Positions 19,761 through 30,382 of a DNA stretch of 64,000 nucleotides are shown one piece after another. A program made the translations under genes and the position numbers. Origin of the DNA: an uncultured Allomuricauda sp. (GTDB lineage Bacteria > Bacteroidota > Bacteroidia > Flavobacteriales > Flavobacteriaceae); the NCBI RefSeq assembly GCF_947258355.1, contig NZ_CAMYIC010000012.1:124001-188000 (forward strand), read 5' to 3'. The notes under the pieces were generated by a model. It saw nothing but the letters and a program-made list of their open reading frames with translations, was not told the origin of the DNA and did no database searches. Within the stretch, counting starts at the first letter, position 1. Every line of letters starts with the position of its first letter.

Positions 19761-20579
19761 GTGGCGGAAAAGCACATCAAGATTACCGAGGAACCATCCA
19801 ACTACGAAGGTTTGGATAAAATGGATAGTTTGGAGATTGTTTCCAATATCAATAATGAGGACAAAAAAATTGCAGATGCTGTTGAGTCGGTCTTACCCCA
19901 AGTGGCCAAAGTGGTGGATGAAACGGCCAAGCGTTTTGAAAAAGGAGGGAGGCTTTTTTATATAGGTGCAGGTACTAGCGGAAGATTGGGTATTCTGGAC
20001 GCCTCCGAGATACCACCTACTTTTGGGATGCCCCATAACAGGGTAATCGGATTGATAGCAGGGGGAGATAAAGCCATTAGAAAGGCGGTAGAGTTTGCCG
20101 AAGATGATACAGAACAGGCATGGAAAGATCTTTTGGAATATAACATTAACGATAGCGATGTTCTGGTCGGAATTGCTGCCTCGGGCACCACACCCTATGT
20201 TTTAGGCGGTATTGCCGATGCAAGGAAGAATGGTATTTTAACGGTCGGGATAACCAATAATCCAGGTTCACTGTTGGCACAGTCCGCGGATATTCCAATC
20301 GAAGTGAACGTGGGACCAGAGTTTCTAACGGGAAGTACCCGGATGAAAAGTGGGACCAGTCAAAAATTGGTACTCAACATGATTTCGACAGCATTGATGA
20401 TTCGCGTGGGCCGGGTGAAGGGAAATAAAATGGTGAATATGCAATTGAGCAACACCAAATTAGTGGACAGGGGGACTCGCTATGTTATGGAGGAGCTCGG
20501 TCTCGATTACAAAGAGGCTGAAAAAGTACTTAAAAAGTACGGGTCCGTTAAATTGGCAATTGACGCCCTTAAACAATAA
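19761..20579 (+). CDS. murQ: N-acetylmuramic acid 6-phosphate etherase
   Basis: The 272-residue product is a MurQ-type SIS-domain protein, with GAGTSGRLG at 69-77, DASEIPPTFG shortly after, the GIAASGTTPYV segment near 136 and LTGSTRMKSGTSQKL near 190. MurQ cleaves the D-lactyl ether of MurNAc-6-P, giving GlcNAc-6-P and D-lactate. The start codon is GTG at 19761, 4 bp after the stop of the DeoR-type gene; no ATG nearby would preserve the conserved N-terminus. The enzyme joins the AnmK product to the NagB pathway. It ends 9 bp before the convergent sugar-dehydrogenase gene. Confidence 0.96.
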   Translation: MAEKHIKITEEPSNYEGLDKMDSLEIVSNINNEDKKIADAVESVLPQVAKVVDETAKRFEKGGRLFYIGAGTSGRLGILDASEIPPTFGMPHNRVIGLIAGGDKAIRKAVEFAEDDTEQAWKDLLEYNINDSDVLVGIAASGTTPYVLGGIADARKNGILTVGITNNPGSLLAQSADIPIEVNVGPEFLTGSTRMKSGTSQKLVLNMISTALMIRVGRVKGNKMVNMQLSNTKLVDRGTRYVMEELGLDYKEAEKVLKKYGSVKLAIDALKQ

Positions 20580-20588
20580 AAGGTTGAC

Positions 20589-21707
20589 TTACTTGGGAAC
20601 CAGTCGGTAAATTCCTTTTCCCTCAACACTTATATAAATATAACCATCGGGAGCTTGACGAACATTTCGTAATCGCCCTATACCATCCAACAATTTTTCT
20701 CGGTAAACGACCTTGTTGTCCTTTAATTCCAAACGCTCCAAATATTGAAAAGCTAGCGAACCGACCAATAAATTACCTTTCCATTTGGGATATTTGTCAG
20801 AAGTAACAAAGGCCATGCCCGAAGGTGCAATGGATGGAGTCCATTGGTAAAGAGGTTGTTCCATTCCAGGCCTTGATGTTTCATCTGTGATTTCGGTACC
20901 ACTGTAATTAATACCGTAGGTTATTAAGGGCCAGCCATAGTTTTTGCCTTTTTGTATAATGTTGATTTCATCCCCACCCCTTGGTCCGTGTTCATGTTCC
21001 CATAAAACACCAGTTTCTGGATGAAGTGCAAGACCCTGTGGATTCCTGTGCCCATAGCTCCAAATCGCTTTTTTGGCCCCTGTCTCATCGATAAATGGAT
21101 TGTCGTTCGGGATGCTACCATCATCATGAAGCCGATATATTTTTCCACCGTCCCTAGTAATATCTTGTGGATTCACGTCCCTATTTCCTCTTTCCCCTAT
21201 GGAAAAGAAAAGATATCCATCGTTGTCAAATTCTATTCTAGACCCAAAGTGTTGTCCTCGTGTGGAGTTTGGAGAAGCTTTATATAAAACCTGTTTGTCC
21301 ACAAGTCTGTTTCCGGATAATTTAGCCCTCATTATAGCAGTATTGCCCCCTTTGCCTTCTCCCTCCTCAGAAGCGTAGGAGAAATATATCCATCCATTGT
21401 TTTTATAATCAGGATGTAGCTCAATATCCATTAACCCACCTTGTCCTCGATTGTAGATTTTAGGTGCATTTTCTACTTGAATAGTATTTCCTGACATGTT
21501 AAGTAGCAGTCTCCCAGACTTCTCCGAGGTTAAAATAGCGTTGTTTTTGAGGAAAACCATGCCCCATGGGTTTTGAATACCCCCGACCACGAGTTCAGTA
21601 GTAAAATCAAGGGTTTCGGGAAGATTTATGTCTTTATCGGACTTTTGAGCGCAAGATGTACTAAGCAGTACAACGAAAAAATATGGTAATAAGAGACTTT
21701 TTTGCAT
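20589..21707 (-). CDS. PQQ-dependent aldose sugar dehydrogenase-like lipoprotein (GSDH family)
   Basis: The 372-residue product begins with a lipoprotein signal (LLSTSC, lipidated Cys19) and then a six-bladed beta-propeller of the glucose/sorbosone dehydrogenase family. Typical segments are ILTSEKSGRLLL, GQHFGSRIEFDNDGYLFFSIGERG with the catalytic-type His, WSYGHRNPQGLALHP and WEHEHGPRGGDEIN. Related soluble enzymes (Asd/YliI type) oxidise aldoses using PQQ and calcium. The lipobox places it in the envelope. The true substrate is unknown and no PQQ biosynthesis genes are in the window, so the cofactor would have to come from elsewhere. Confidence 0.9.
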   Translation of the reverse strand: MQKSLLLPYFFVVLLSTSCAQKSDKDINLPETLDFTTELVVGGIQNPWGMVFLKNNAILTSEKSGRLLLNMSGNTIQVENAPKIYNRGQGGLMDIELHPDYKNNGWIYFSYASEEGEGKGGNTAIMRAKLSGNRLVDKQVLYKASPNSTRGQHFGSRIEFDNDGYLFFSIGERGNRDVNPQDITRDGGKIYRLHDDGSIPNDNPFIDETGAKKAIWSYGHRNPQGLALHPETGVLWEHEHGPRGGDEINIIQKGKNYGWPLITYGINYSGTEITDETSRPGMEQPLYQWTPSIAPSGMAFVTSDKYPKWKGNLLVGSLAFQYLERLELKDNKVVYREKLLDGIGRLRNVRQAPDGYIYISVEGKGIYRLVPK

Positions 21708-21863
21708 AATTTTACGTTGAAATAACAGATTTTATAGATAAACGGCAACTTTTATGTTTGTCGGGTGTAATGAATATAATGAGATTTTTATAAGAACAGA
21801 AAATTACTATTAAGAATATTAAGGTCCCAAATCTGAGTATTCTTCCAAACAAGACTTAACCCT

Positions 21864-24800
21864 ATGCTCCCACAAAAAACAAGGCATTTGCTATATGTCG
21901 TGTTGTTGGTGTTCATATCAATCTTCGGTTCCACGGTATTAGCAAAAACTCATGTCACTAAGATATTTGCAAATATAGTATCCAATAAGACAGAGTCCGA
22001 TACCCAAAATAAAACTCCAGATGCAACCCTTAAGGTTGTATCCTCCGAAGAAAACGAACTTTTTGCAACAACCGCTATGTTCGCTACCATAATAAATGGG
22101 GCGAACGAGGAAGTGGTATGCCCGAATGATGGAAGCACCTTGGCCAAATTCTTTTTGTGTGGTACCAGCGATATTAGGACACTGACCCTTAGTCAATCCG
22201 GAAGTTCTTATCAATGGCAGCAATTGGACCCCAATTCTTGCGCATCTACCGTAGTGGACGATTGCCCTACCATTAATAATGCATGTACATGGAATACTGT
22301 TGGAACAGGATCAACATATAACCTGTCAACCTCGGGGGAGTTTAGAGTGCGTGTGGATTCAGGTCAATATTATTACTTTAAGGCAACACTTAACCCTTTG
22401 GACCCACAATTGATCAAGGAAGATATCATTTGTGGTAATCCTGGTAGAGTAGAGGTGACCAATGTGCCTGCGGGCTATGAATATAGTTTGAACAGTTCAG
22501 CAGGGCCCTATCAAGATGATCCTTTTTTTGATATTACAGCTCCGGGGGATTATAGGGTTTACGTCAGGTTGAAAAATGTTTCTGCAACAGCCTGTGTTTT
22601 TCCATCCAATTTGGTGACGATCGATGATTTGGATATCAATGTTGATGTTACCGCAAACGATATTTTATGCAGCGGTGAGTTGGGTAGTATTGATGTGGCT
22701 GTTTCTGGAGTACCTGGTTTTTACACCTATAGATTGGTGAAAAATGGAGTAACAGTGGATACCTTTGGACCCAACGGTGCAGACACTTACACTTTTGCCA
22801 ATGTGAGCCCAGGTACCTACAGCATCCGTGTTGAAACCAATAGTTGTTCAGAAACCATTACCACTGATATTGATGGTGATCCAATTGAAATAGGAGGTGG
22901 TATTAGCCCATTGGCTGTTTCCGCAACAGCATCCGATAGTTTTGGCTGTGGTGCCACTTCGGTCAATGTAAATGTTACAACCAGTGGAGGAACTGCGCCT
23001 TACCGATTTAGTGTTGATGGAGGTCCGTTTGGCTCAACCTATACAAGTAACGCTACTTTTTCAGTATCTACCGCAGGAACTTATAATATTTTGGTAGAGG
23101 ATGCCAATGGTTGCCAGCGGACAGCGGCTGTGGATGTAGAAAACATTCCGCCACCCATATTCAATTTTATCGAGGAAGATGCTAATTGTGGAGGAGCTAA
23201 CGATGGAAGAATCACTGTAAATGTTACCAGCGGATTTGGTTATGAAATCCTTTACAGTGTTGATAATGGCTCAACTTTCCAGATCAGTAATGTATTTTCA
23301 AACTTAGCTCCAGGGAATTATGATGTTGTACTTCGTTATGAGCAAGATTCGTTTTCCTGTACCACTACACCTCAAACAGCAACAATAGGCACACCATCAA
23401 CCATTACGGCAACAGCCACGCCAGACAGTTTACCTACTTGCTTGGATGAAAATAGTGGTCAAATCACAATTTCAGGAGTTTCCGGAGGAACAGCACCATA
23501 CGAGTACAGTGTAGGAGCTGGCTTTAGTACTAATCCGGTATTTCCAAGTTTGGGAGTTGGCACCTATACCCCAATGATTCGTGATGCCAACGGTTGTGTG
23601 CAGGCACTTCCGGACATTGTTTTCAATACGTTGAACAAGCCAACTGATTTGGATTTTAGCATTTCAAGTTTAGACTGTATCAGCGTAACCGCTTCTTTGG
23701 ATTTGACGGTTACGGGCGGTTCAGGAACCTATACCTATGAGATTATTGCCCCAGCAGGAAGCGCTGTGAACAATGGCAATAATAGCACCTTCACAGGTTT
23801 GGGATTGGGAACTTATACCTTCAGGGTAACCGATGATGAAGGTTGTTCCTATGATGAAAACTATGCCATTACGGATATCAGTTCAATAGGGGTGCAAGGT
23901 CAGCAGACACGTGTGGTAACTTGTGTGGGCGATTCCGATGGTGAAGGACGATTTTTGGTGGACGGATTCAACTCCACCTATAGTTATAGCATTGATGGCG
24001 GACCAGTTTCTACAGGACAAAACAGTAACATAATTCCATTAACAGGATTGTCTGCAGGAAGCTATGTGATTTCTGTAACCGATGAAGAAACCAATTGTAC
24101 CGACACGGCTACTTTGGTGATAGAAGAACCATCAACCGCTTTTGCGATTTCCAGTCTGGATGTAACGGACATGAGCTGTCAAAATGGAAATATTGGAGCT
24201 GTTCGCATCAATACGGTTGGAGGCTGGGGTGGTAATCGATATACTTTGACACAACCTGATGGTTCCACAAGGGGACCTAAAAATGGTAGTACATTCTCCA
24301 ATTTATCTCAAGATGGACTTTATCAAGTAAGTGTTACCGATGCCAACGGGTGTACCGTGACAGATAGCTTTACATTGACCCGATTGGATGCACCAACCTT
24401 GACCTTGGATAATGGGGCATCTGATTTTTGCTACGATAATTTTACTGCATCAACCTTAGTGGTGAACGCTGCAGGTGGTTTGGCACCGTATCAGTATAGA
24501 ATCAATGGAGGAGCATTGGGAGCTAGCAATACTTTTACGGGACTAACTCCGGGAACCTATACCATTGAGGTTGTTGATGCCAACGATTGTAGAGATTCCG
24601 TAACAGCGACCATTGAGCCCCAAGTAATTGCAAATGCAACCACTATTCAGGAATTGGATTGTGCAGGCCCACCTGGTCAGATTCAGGTGAACATCAGTAA
24701 TGGCTATACCTCTTCGGGAGATTATGATATTTATGAGGTAAGTATCAATGGCGCCCCATATACTTCGGACAACAACAACATTACAGGAAACTCCTTTGTG

Positions 24801-27800
24801 TACAGTGTACCGAACGATGGTTCCATTATTTCGGATACTACCTTCCAGTTTCAGATTACCGATGCCAGGGGATGTACTACAGAAACCAATACCGTAACCA
24901 TTTCTCCGCCAGAAACGATAGCTGGAAGCGCTGTTGCCACAGATACACAATGTGGGGACAACACCAGTGGTATTGTAGAGCTGATTCCTGATACAACCCA
25001 AGGTGTTCCTCCATATGAGTTCAGTAATGACAATGGGGCCACTTTTAGCACACAAAATATATTCTCCGGCTATGGACCGGGAACTCATGGCGGATTCATT
25101 ATTCGAGACAGCAGAGGGTGCGTTAGTCCAGCCTATTCTGTTACCATAGCACCAAGTGATCCCTTGGATGCGACAGCAACACCAACGGATGCGATTTGTT
25201 CAATCGGCTCCGTGAATGGTTCCATTTCAGCTACCATAAATAATGGCGTTGCGCCATTTGATTACATTTTGGTGGATGAATTTGGAGGTATGGTTGCTTC
25301 ATCAACTGGAACAGCCAGTACATCAGTAAACTTCCCTAATTTACCTTTAGGTAACTATACGGTAATTACTACAGATGCCCAAGGCTGTGAAGACAGAGAT
25401 CAAGTGGTTATCGACCAAAATCAATTGGATCTTATTCCATTGGATACAGATCCGCTAATCTGTTCGGATACTTCGTTTCCATATCGGGTTCAAGCTACAG
25501 GCGGTACAGCACCATATGAATTTAGATTGGTGGGGGAGCCTACTTTTAATCCTGCGACTTCCGGAGGAGATACGTATGATTTCACTGGTCAAGTGGTACC
25601 TGGTGTAACCTATTTTGTTGAGGTAAGGGATGCAGTGGGTTGTACTTATATTGAAGAAATTGACCCAATCGGTCCAATTAATCCAGTGGCTGTAACTGCT
25701 ACTTCTTTGGCAGCCTCCTGTAATATAGCTGGAAGTGGTGCCATTGATTATGAAGTTTCTGGAATCTCCGCACCGGGCGACTTTACGTTGACACTACAAA
25801 ATACGGATACTGGTACAACTGTGTCAGGTCCTACATCATTCACTGGTGAGACCATTCCGTATAATGGAACTTTTACAGGATTGGCACCGGGAAATTACCA
25901 GATAATTGTTACCGACGATACCAATGGTTGTAGTGGAAGCACCTTGGCCTTTATCGATATTAGTTCAGTTTCCATATCCATCGATAATTTTGTGGAGGCA
26001 ACTTGTAATGCAGGTGCTTTAGTAACTGTAAGAGGTTTTGGTAGTACAGGTCCTTACAACTATGCCTATGTGCCAACAGGCGATCCTGCACCAACAACAT
26101 TTGCTTCCGAAACAACATTTGAGATTCCCGGACCATATCCGGCCGACTACGATTTTTATGTTCAGGATGCCAATGGATGTACTGCATTGACGACTTTGAC
26201 AGTTACCCAAGAGGCAGGGGTGCCAAATCCTGTGATTGATGTGGTGAACCAATGTACGGCTACGAGTGGATATCAAATTGATATCGTTTCACCATTATCA
26301 ACAGGTTCTGGATTGCCTGAAGAGACTTTCCAGTACGATATTGGAAGTGGTTTTCAAACCGGAACAACTTTTATAGTACCAAACCCAGGAAGCTATGTTA
26401 TTACGGTAAGGGATGGCAATGGATGTACCAATACGGTAACAGCTGAAGTGTTTGATTTCTTTGCCATTTCGGCGGATGCCACATCTTATCCAACCTGTAA
26501 TGCGGGGGATGGGGAAATTACAGTGAACACCACGGGAGGTAGCGGTAATTTTGAATATCAACTGAGAGATGCAGGTACCTTGGCCAATATTGGGCCTTCT
26601 CAATCCACGAATGTTTTTGTCAATGTTCTACCTGGCGATTATAACATTTTGGTTACGGATTTAGACTCCAATACAACTCCATTATGTTCGGACGAGGCCA
26701 TTGTAAACGTGTCTACAGTAAATACACCGGTAATTACGGCCACACCTAGTAGCGACGTAACATGTTATGGTGCTGATAACGGAACCATTTCCGTAGAACT
26801 TCAACCTGGAAGTGATACCGATACACCGTTAAATTATATTCTTTACCAGGGTTCAACATCCACTATTATTGCCGGACCACAAGGTTCTCCTGTCTTTGAT
26901 GATTTACAACCAGATACATATCAGGTAGAGGTTGTATCGGATAGAGGTTGTACAGATCGTTCTGGAAACATCATTATAGATGAACCAACAGAATTGATGG
27001 TAAATGCTGTTAATACAGACTTTAGCTGTAATCCATCGAGCAACCAGTTCAGTACGGCAACGATCACTATTTATACAGATGACAATGGAGACGGAACGGG
27101 TACTCCAACAGGTTCTGGGTCATACACATATAGCATGAATGATGGCACCCCTCAATTTGACGGTACCAATTTCCAGACCAGCAATACCTTTGAAGTGATT
27201 GATAATGGTACGGACCAGACCATAATTTTAACCGCAAGAGACCAAAATGGTTGTGAGGAAACAGCAACCGTAACCATCAATACGTCTACCGATATTACGT
27301 TTAGCTACAATGTAAATCAAATTACTTGTGATGCTTCTGGAGTTGGTGTTAGCCCAGGTTCCATAGATATTATTGTGAACGAAGGACCGGGAAATTACGA
27401 AGTTGAAATTCTTCCATTAGGCTCCGAACCTGCCCGAAGTTCAGGTGGTACTGATCGAGTTACTTGGGATATTGCCACACCTGGTGATTACATTTTTGCA
27501 GTAACCGATGTTGGCAGTGGCGGTTGTACATATCTGACCACCACCATCAATATGCCAGAGTACAATAATATAGAAGCGGTTATCGCTGAGGTGGACCCCG
27601 TAACTTGCTTTAATGGAAGTGATGGTTCCATCAGTCTGGAAATCAATAATTATAGTGGAGTATATAATTATGAAGTGTTTACCCGAGATAATTCCGGAGT
27701 GGAAACATCAACTGGGGTAACGGGAACTTTTGATACCAACGCTCCGATAAATACTCCTGAGATCATTCAGAATGTACCTGCCGGAAACTTGGTGGTACAT

Positions 27801-30170
27801 ATTGAAGCATTGGATTCCCCATATTGTGATGCCGTTAGTAACGTTACTACGGTTCGCTCTCCGGATAGACCTTTAACAGTAGATGCAATTCAGACCTCTC
27901 CGGTTACCTGTAACGTACCAGGTTTTGGTGAAATCACCGCCACAGGCGATGGAGGATGGGGAATCTATGAATATCAATTGGTGGCTTCGGATGGTACTGT
28001 TTTGGTAGATTATCCCAATACTAATCCTGTATTTGAAAATCTATCAACCGACACTTATACCGTTAATGTTAGGGATTTGAGGGGTTGTGAATCAACCATT
28101 GACATTGACCTACCCTTACCGACCCCGATAACAGCGGATATCCAGGTCGTGAGTCCATTGGCGTGTAACAACGACAATGATGCAGTGATTGAAGCATACA
28201 ATGTTACTGGTGGACAGGGCGCTGGAAATTATTTGTATCAATTGAATAGGATTACGGATGGTACAAACAGTGGTCTTCAAACTACCGCTACGTTTGCGAA
28301 TTTATCTGCTGGGGAATATACCATTACCATTTTTGATGGTTGGAATTGTAGTTTTACCACAGTTCCTATTGAAGTTCAAGACCCAGAGATTGTTGTTGCA
28401 GAACTGGTCGAGCTTCAGCCCCCAGGATGTGGGGATTTGGGTAGAATGGAACTAACCGTGACCAATCCGGAACCTGGAGTGGATTATTTTTATCGCAGGT
28501 CCGGAACAACAGACCCATTTGTGCCTTTTGGTGCTGGCATGACCAGCGTTGAAATTGCAGCGGATATTACTTTAGATCCGGGGCCTTTCCAATATGATGT
28601 ACAAAATTCCAATGGATGTCCATTTGAAAAATCCAATCAGATCTCATTGGACCCAGCGGCACCATTGGTGATTGCTTTGGATTTGACCAATGCAACTATA
28701 AATTGTGCTGGAGAGGCTACAGGAATTATTCGTTCCGAAGCTTTTGGAGGAATAGGAAACTATGTGTACACCTTGGTAAACTCCAATACATTGCCGCCAT
28801 CCGCAGCAACGATAGTGCGTCCTGCGCAAAGTTCTGGAATTTTCAGGGAATTGAACCCGGGCACTTACTATGTGTATGCTCAGAGTGGAGGTTGTGAGGC
28901 CATATCAGATCCAATAGTTATTGAGCCTAAAGATCCATTGGTGTTGGATTATTTGGAAGCTGTACCTGTGGTTTGTGCCGGAGATATGAACGGACAGATT
29001 ATAATTGAAGCCAGTGGTGGAACAGGGCAAATTAGATATTCCATTTCCGATACCTTGAGCGAGTTTTTTGAAGGGGATGATCCCGGCAATCCCAATAGAA
29101 AAACGTTTACCGATTTGGCTCCAAGAACGTACGATATCATCATTCAAGATGATTTGGGATGTACCATTACAAGAACAGTTGAGATTACACAGCCCATGGA
29201 ACTGGTGGCAGGAGTTGTGGAAACCACTCCAGAAACCTGTATGGGCGATGCGGATGGCACCATGACACTAGAGGTAACTGGCGGTACGGCACCATATTAC
29301 ACTAGTGTAAACTCCGCAGATGATGCCGATTTTGAACAAAATGATAGTCTTTTCTTTGATAACCTTGAAGGAGGGGAAACTTATGTGGTATTTGTTCGGG
29401 ATGCCAATGGATGCCAGACGAATGTTGTTGCAGAAATAGGAGTGGGAATAGATATTATGGCCGAGCCTATAGTGGAATATGGTTGTGAAGGTATTTTTCC
29501 AAATAGTACGGTAACAGTGAACATAGAAGATGAGTCCCAACTATCCGATTTGTTGTTCTCATTGGATGTGGATGATATTCAGATGGCAACCAATCAAAGA
29601 ACCTTTGGCGATCTTCCCGCTGGGGAACATACGGTATATATTTACCATGCCAATGGATGTGTCACTTTTGTTGAATTTGAAATTGAAGCATACGAACCAC
29701 TTACTTTGGAAGCCGTAAAATCCGGACCCAATGAGGTTACCGCAATTGCAACTGGTGGATTTGGGGGCTATGAATATTTCTTCCAAGGTGAATCATATGG
29801 TGAGGTTAATACATTTAATATTAATGTAGATTCCAATATCAACATCATGGTTCGCGATCAAAACGGATGTGAAGCCACTTTGGTGATGCCTTTCAACTTT
29901 GAAGGAATGCCGGAAATGCCTAATTTCTTTACTCCGGACGGAGATAACCTAAACGATTACTGGTATCCTGAAAACCGGGAGTTTTTCCCATTTATCGATG
30001 TTATTATCTATGATAGGTATGGTAGGGTAGTGGCCCGTTTGGACCAAGTTAAAAAGTGGGACGGAACCTACGAAGGTAAACCATTACCGACCGGTGATTA
30101 TTGGTACGTAGTAAATGCAAACGACAACGAAAAGCAACAGTTTGTGGGGCATTTTACCCTATATCGATAA
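21864..30170 (+). CDS. giant SprB-repeat surface adhesin with T9SS type-B sorting domain
   Basis: The 2768-residue product starts with a signal peptide (about residues 1-28). Most of it is beta-rich repeats of the SprB kind, spaced roughly 80-100 residues apart, each with variants of GGTAPYEYS, LPGTYT and VTDANGC, with recurrent Cys. The last 85 residues (PNFFTPDGDNLNDYW through GHFTLYR) are a type-B C-terminal sorting domain (gliding/CHU_C-type), so the protein is predicted to be secreted by the type IX system and displayed on the surface. SprB is the mobile gliding adhesin of Flavobacterium johnsoniae. No PorP/SprF-type partner gene follows, unlike many such loci. A TATGTTTG box at 21753-21760 may belong to its promoter, but no -33 element was seen. 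Confidence 0.93.
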   Translation: MLPQKTRHLLYVVLLVFISIFGSTVLAKTHVTKIFANIVSNKTESDTQNKTPDATLKVVSSEENELFATTAMFATIINGANEEVVCPNDGSTLAKFFLCGTSDIRTLTLSQSGSSYQWQQLDPNSCASTVVDDCPTINNACTWNTVGTGSTYNLSTSGEFRVRVDSGQYYYFKATLNPLDPQLIKEDIICGNPGRVEVTNVPAGYEYSLNSSAGPYQDDPFFDITAPGDYRVYVRLKNVSATACVFPSNLVTIDDLDINVDVTANDILCSGELGSIDVAVSGVPGFYTYRLVKNGVTVDTFGPNGADTYTFANVSPGTYSIRVETNSCSETITTDIDGDPIEIGGGISPLAVSATASDSFGCGATSVNVNVTTSGGTAPYRFSVDGGPFGSTYTSNATFSVSTAGTYNILVEDANGCQRTAAVDVENIPPPIFNFIEEDANCGGANDGRITVNVTSGFGYEILYSVDNGSTFQISNVFSNLAPGNYDVVLRYEQDSFSCTTTPQTATIGTPSTITATATPDSLPTCLDENSGQITISGVSGGTAPYEYSVGAGFSTNPVFPSLGVGTYTPMIRDANGCVQALPDIVFNTLNKPTDLDFSISSLDCISVTASLDLTVTGGSGTYTYEIIAPAGSAVNNGNNSTFTGLGLGTYTFRVTDDEGCSYDENYAITDISSIGVQGQQTRVVTCVGDSDGEGRFLVDGFNSTYSYSIDGGPVSTGQNSNIIPLTGLSAGSYVISVTDEETNCTDTATLVIEEPSTAFAISSLDVTDMSCQNGNIGAVRINTVGGWGGNRYTLTQPDGSTRGPKNGSTFSNLSQDGLYQVSVTDANGCTVTDSFTLTRLDAPTLTLDNGASDFCYDNFTASTLVVNAAGGLAPYQYRINGGALGASNTFTGLTPGTYTIEVVDANDCRDSVTATIEPQVIANATTIQELDCAGPPGQIQVNISNGYTSSGDYDIYEVSINGAPYTSDNNNITGNSFVYSVPNDGSIISDTTFQFQITDARGCTTETNTVTISPPETIAGSAVATDTQCGDNTSGIVELIPDTTQGVPPYEFSNDNGATFSTQNIFSGYGPGTHGGFIIRDSRGCVSPAYSVTIAPSDPLDATATPTDAICSIGSVNGSISATINNGVAPFDYILVDEFGGMVASSTGTASTSVNFPNLPLGNYTVITTDAQGCEDRDQVVIDQNQLDLIPLDTDPLICSDTSFPYRVQATGGTAPYEFRLVGEPTFNPATSGGDTYDFTGQVVPGVTYFVEVRDAVGCTYIEEIDPIGPINPVAVTATSLAASCNIAGSGAIDYEVSGISAPGDFTLTLQNTDTGTTVSGPTSFTGETIPYNGTFTGLAPGNYQIIVTDDTNGCSGSTLAFIDISSVSISIDNFVEATCNAGALVTVRGFGSTGPYNYAYVPTGDPAPTTFASETTFEIPGPYPADYDFYVQDANGCTALTTLTVTQEAGVPNPVIDVVNQCTATSGYQIDIVSPLSTGSGLPEETFQYDIGSGFQTGTTFIVPNPGSYVITVRDGNGCTNTVTAEVFDFFAISADATSYPTCNAGDGEITVNTTGGSGNFEYQLRDAGTLANIGPSQSTNVFVNVLPGDYNILVTDLDSNTTPLCSDEAIVNVSTVNTPVITATPSSDVTCYGADNGTISVELQPGSDTDTPLNYILYQGSTSTIIAGPQGSPVFDDLQPDTYQVEVVSDRGCTDRSGNIIIDEPTELMVNAVNTDFSCNPSSNQFSTATITIYTDDNGDGTGTPTGSGSYTYSMNDGTPQFDGTNFQTSNTFEVIDNGTDQTIILTARDQNGCEETATVTINTSTDITFSYNVNQITCDASGVGVSPGSIDIIVNEGPGNYEVEILPLGSEPARSSGGTDRVTWDIATPGDYIFAVTDVGSGGCTYLTTTINMPEYNNIEAVIAEVDPVTCFNGSDGSISLEINNYSGVYNYEVFTRDNSGVETSTGVTGTFDTNAPINTPEIIQNVPAGNLVVHIEALDSPYCDAVSNVTTVRSPDRPLTVDAIQTSPVTCNVPGFGEITATGDGGWGIYEYQLVASDGTVLVDYPNTNPVFENLSTDTYTVNVRDLRGCESTIDIDLPLPTPITADIQVVSPLACNNDNDAVIEAYNVTGGQGAGNYLYQLNRITDGTNSGLQTTATFANLSAGEYTITIFDGWNCSFTTVPIEVQDPEIVVAELVELQPPGCGDLGRMELTVTNPEPGVDYFYRRSGTTDPFVPFGAGMTSVEIAADITLDPGPFQYDVQNSNGCPFEKSNQISLDPAAPLVIALDLTNATINCAGEATGIIRSEAFGGIGNYVYTLVNSNTLPPSAATIVRPAQSSGIFRELNPGTYYVYAQSGGCEAISDPIVIEPKDPLVLDYLEAVPVVCAGDMNGQIIIEASGGTGQIRYSISDTLSEFFEGDDPGNPNRKTFTDLAPRTYDIIIQDDLGCTITRTVEITQPMELVAGVVETTPETCMGDADGTMTLEVTGGTAPYYTSVNSADDADFEQNDSLFFDNLEGGETYVVFVRDANGCQTNVVAEIGVGIDIMAEPIVEYGCEGIFPNSTVTVNIEDESQLSDLLFSLDVDDIQMATNQRTFGDLPAGEHTVYIYHANGCVTFVEFEIEAYEPLTLEAVKSGPNEVTAIATGGFGGYEYFFQGESYGEVNTFNINVDSNINIMVRDQNGCEATLVMPFNFEGMPEMPNFFTPDGDNLNDYWYPENREFFPFIDVIIYDRYGRVVARLDQVKKWDGTYEGKPLPTGDYWYVVNANDNEKQQFVGHFTLYR

Positions 30171-30272
30171 GTGAAATACTGGGTAAATCCTTTGATTTTT
30201 CCATAGTTGGTACAACTTGACTCTTCTTGCCTCAACACCCCTAAATTTAAACCCTTTTAAAATGTGATATAA

Positions 30273-30296
30273 CTGATTTAAATCATTGTAAATCAG
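30273..30296. repeat. inverted repeat upstream of the 169-residue exported protein
   Basis: CTGATTTA at 30273-30280 pairs exactly with TAAATCAG at 30289-30296 around an 8-nt loop. It lies in the 212-bp gap after the adhesin and 86 bp before the next start codon. There is no T-run, so it looks more like a protein site than a terminator. Confidence 0.4.
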
Positions 30297-30382
30297 ATAT
30301 CAGTAAGGTATATTCGGGTGCTTGTGGATAATGGAGCTCCAGAATTCCTTTCGTAAGTATATTAACTTAAAACATTAGAATC

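Noticed and set aside
24543..25088. 181-codon minus-strand frame inside the adhesin gene
   Set aside because: It is antisense to an intact repeat protein and shows only low-complexity residues from the repeat codons.
22650..29900. Repeated DNA pattern in the adhesin as a possible CRISPR or tandem array
   Set aside because: Repeats are protein-level, long, divergent at DNA level and within an open frame; no short identical repeats with unique spacers.
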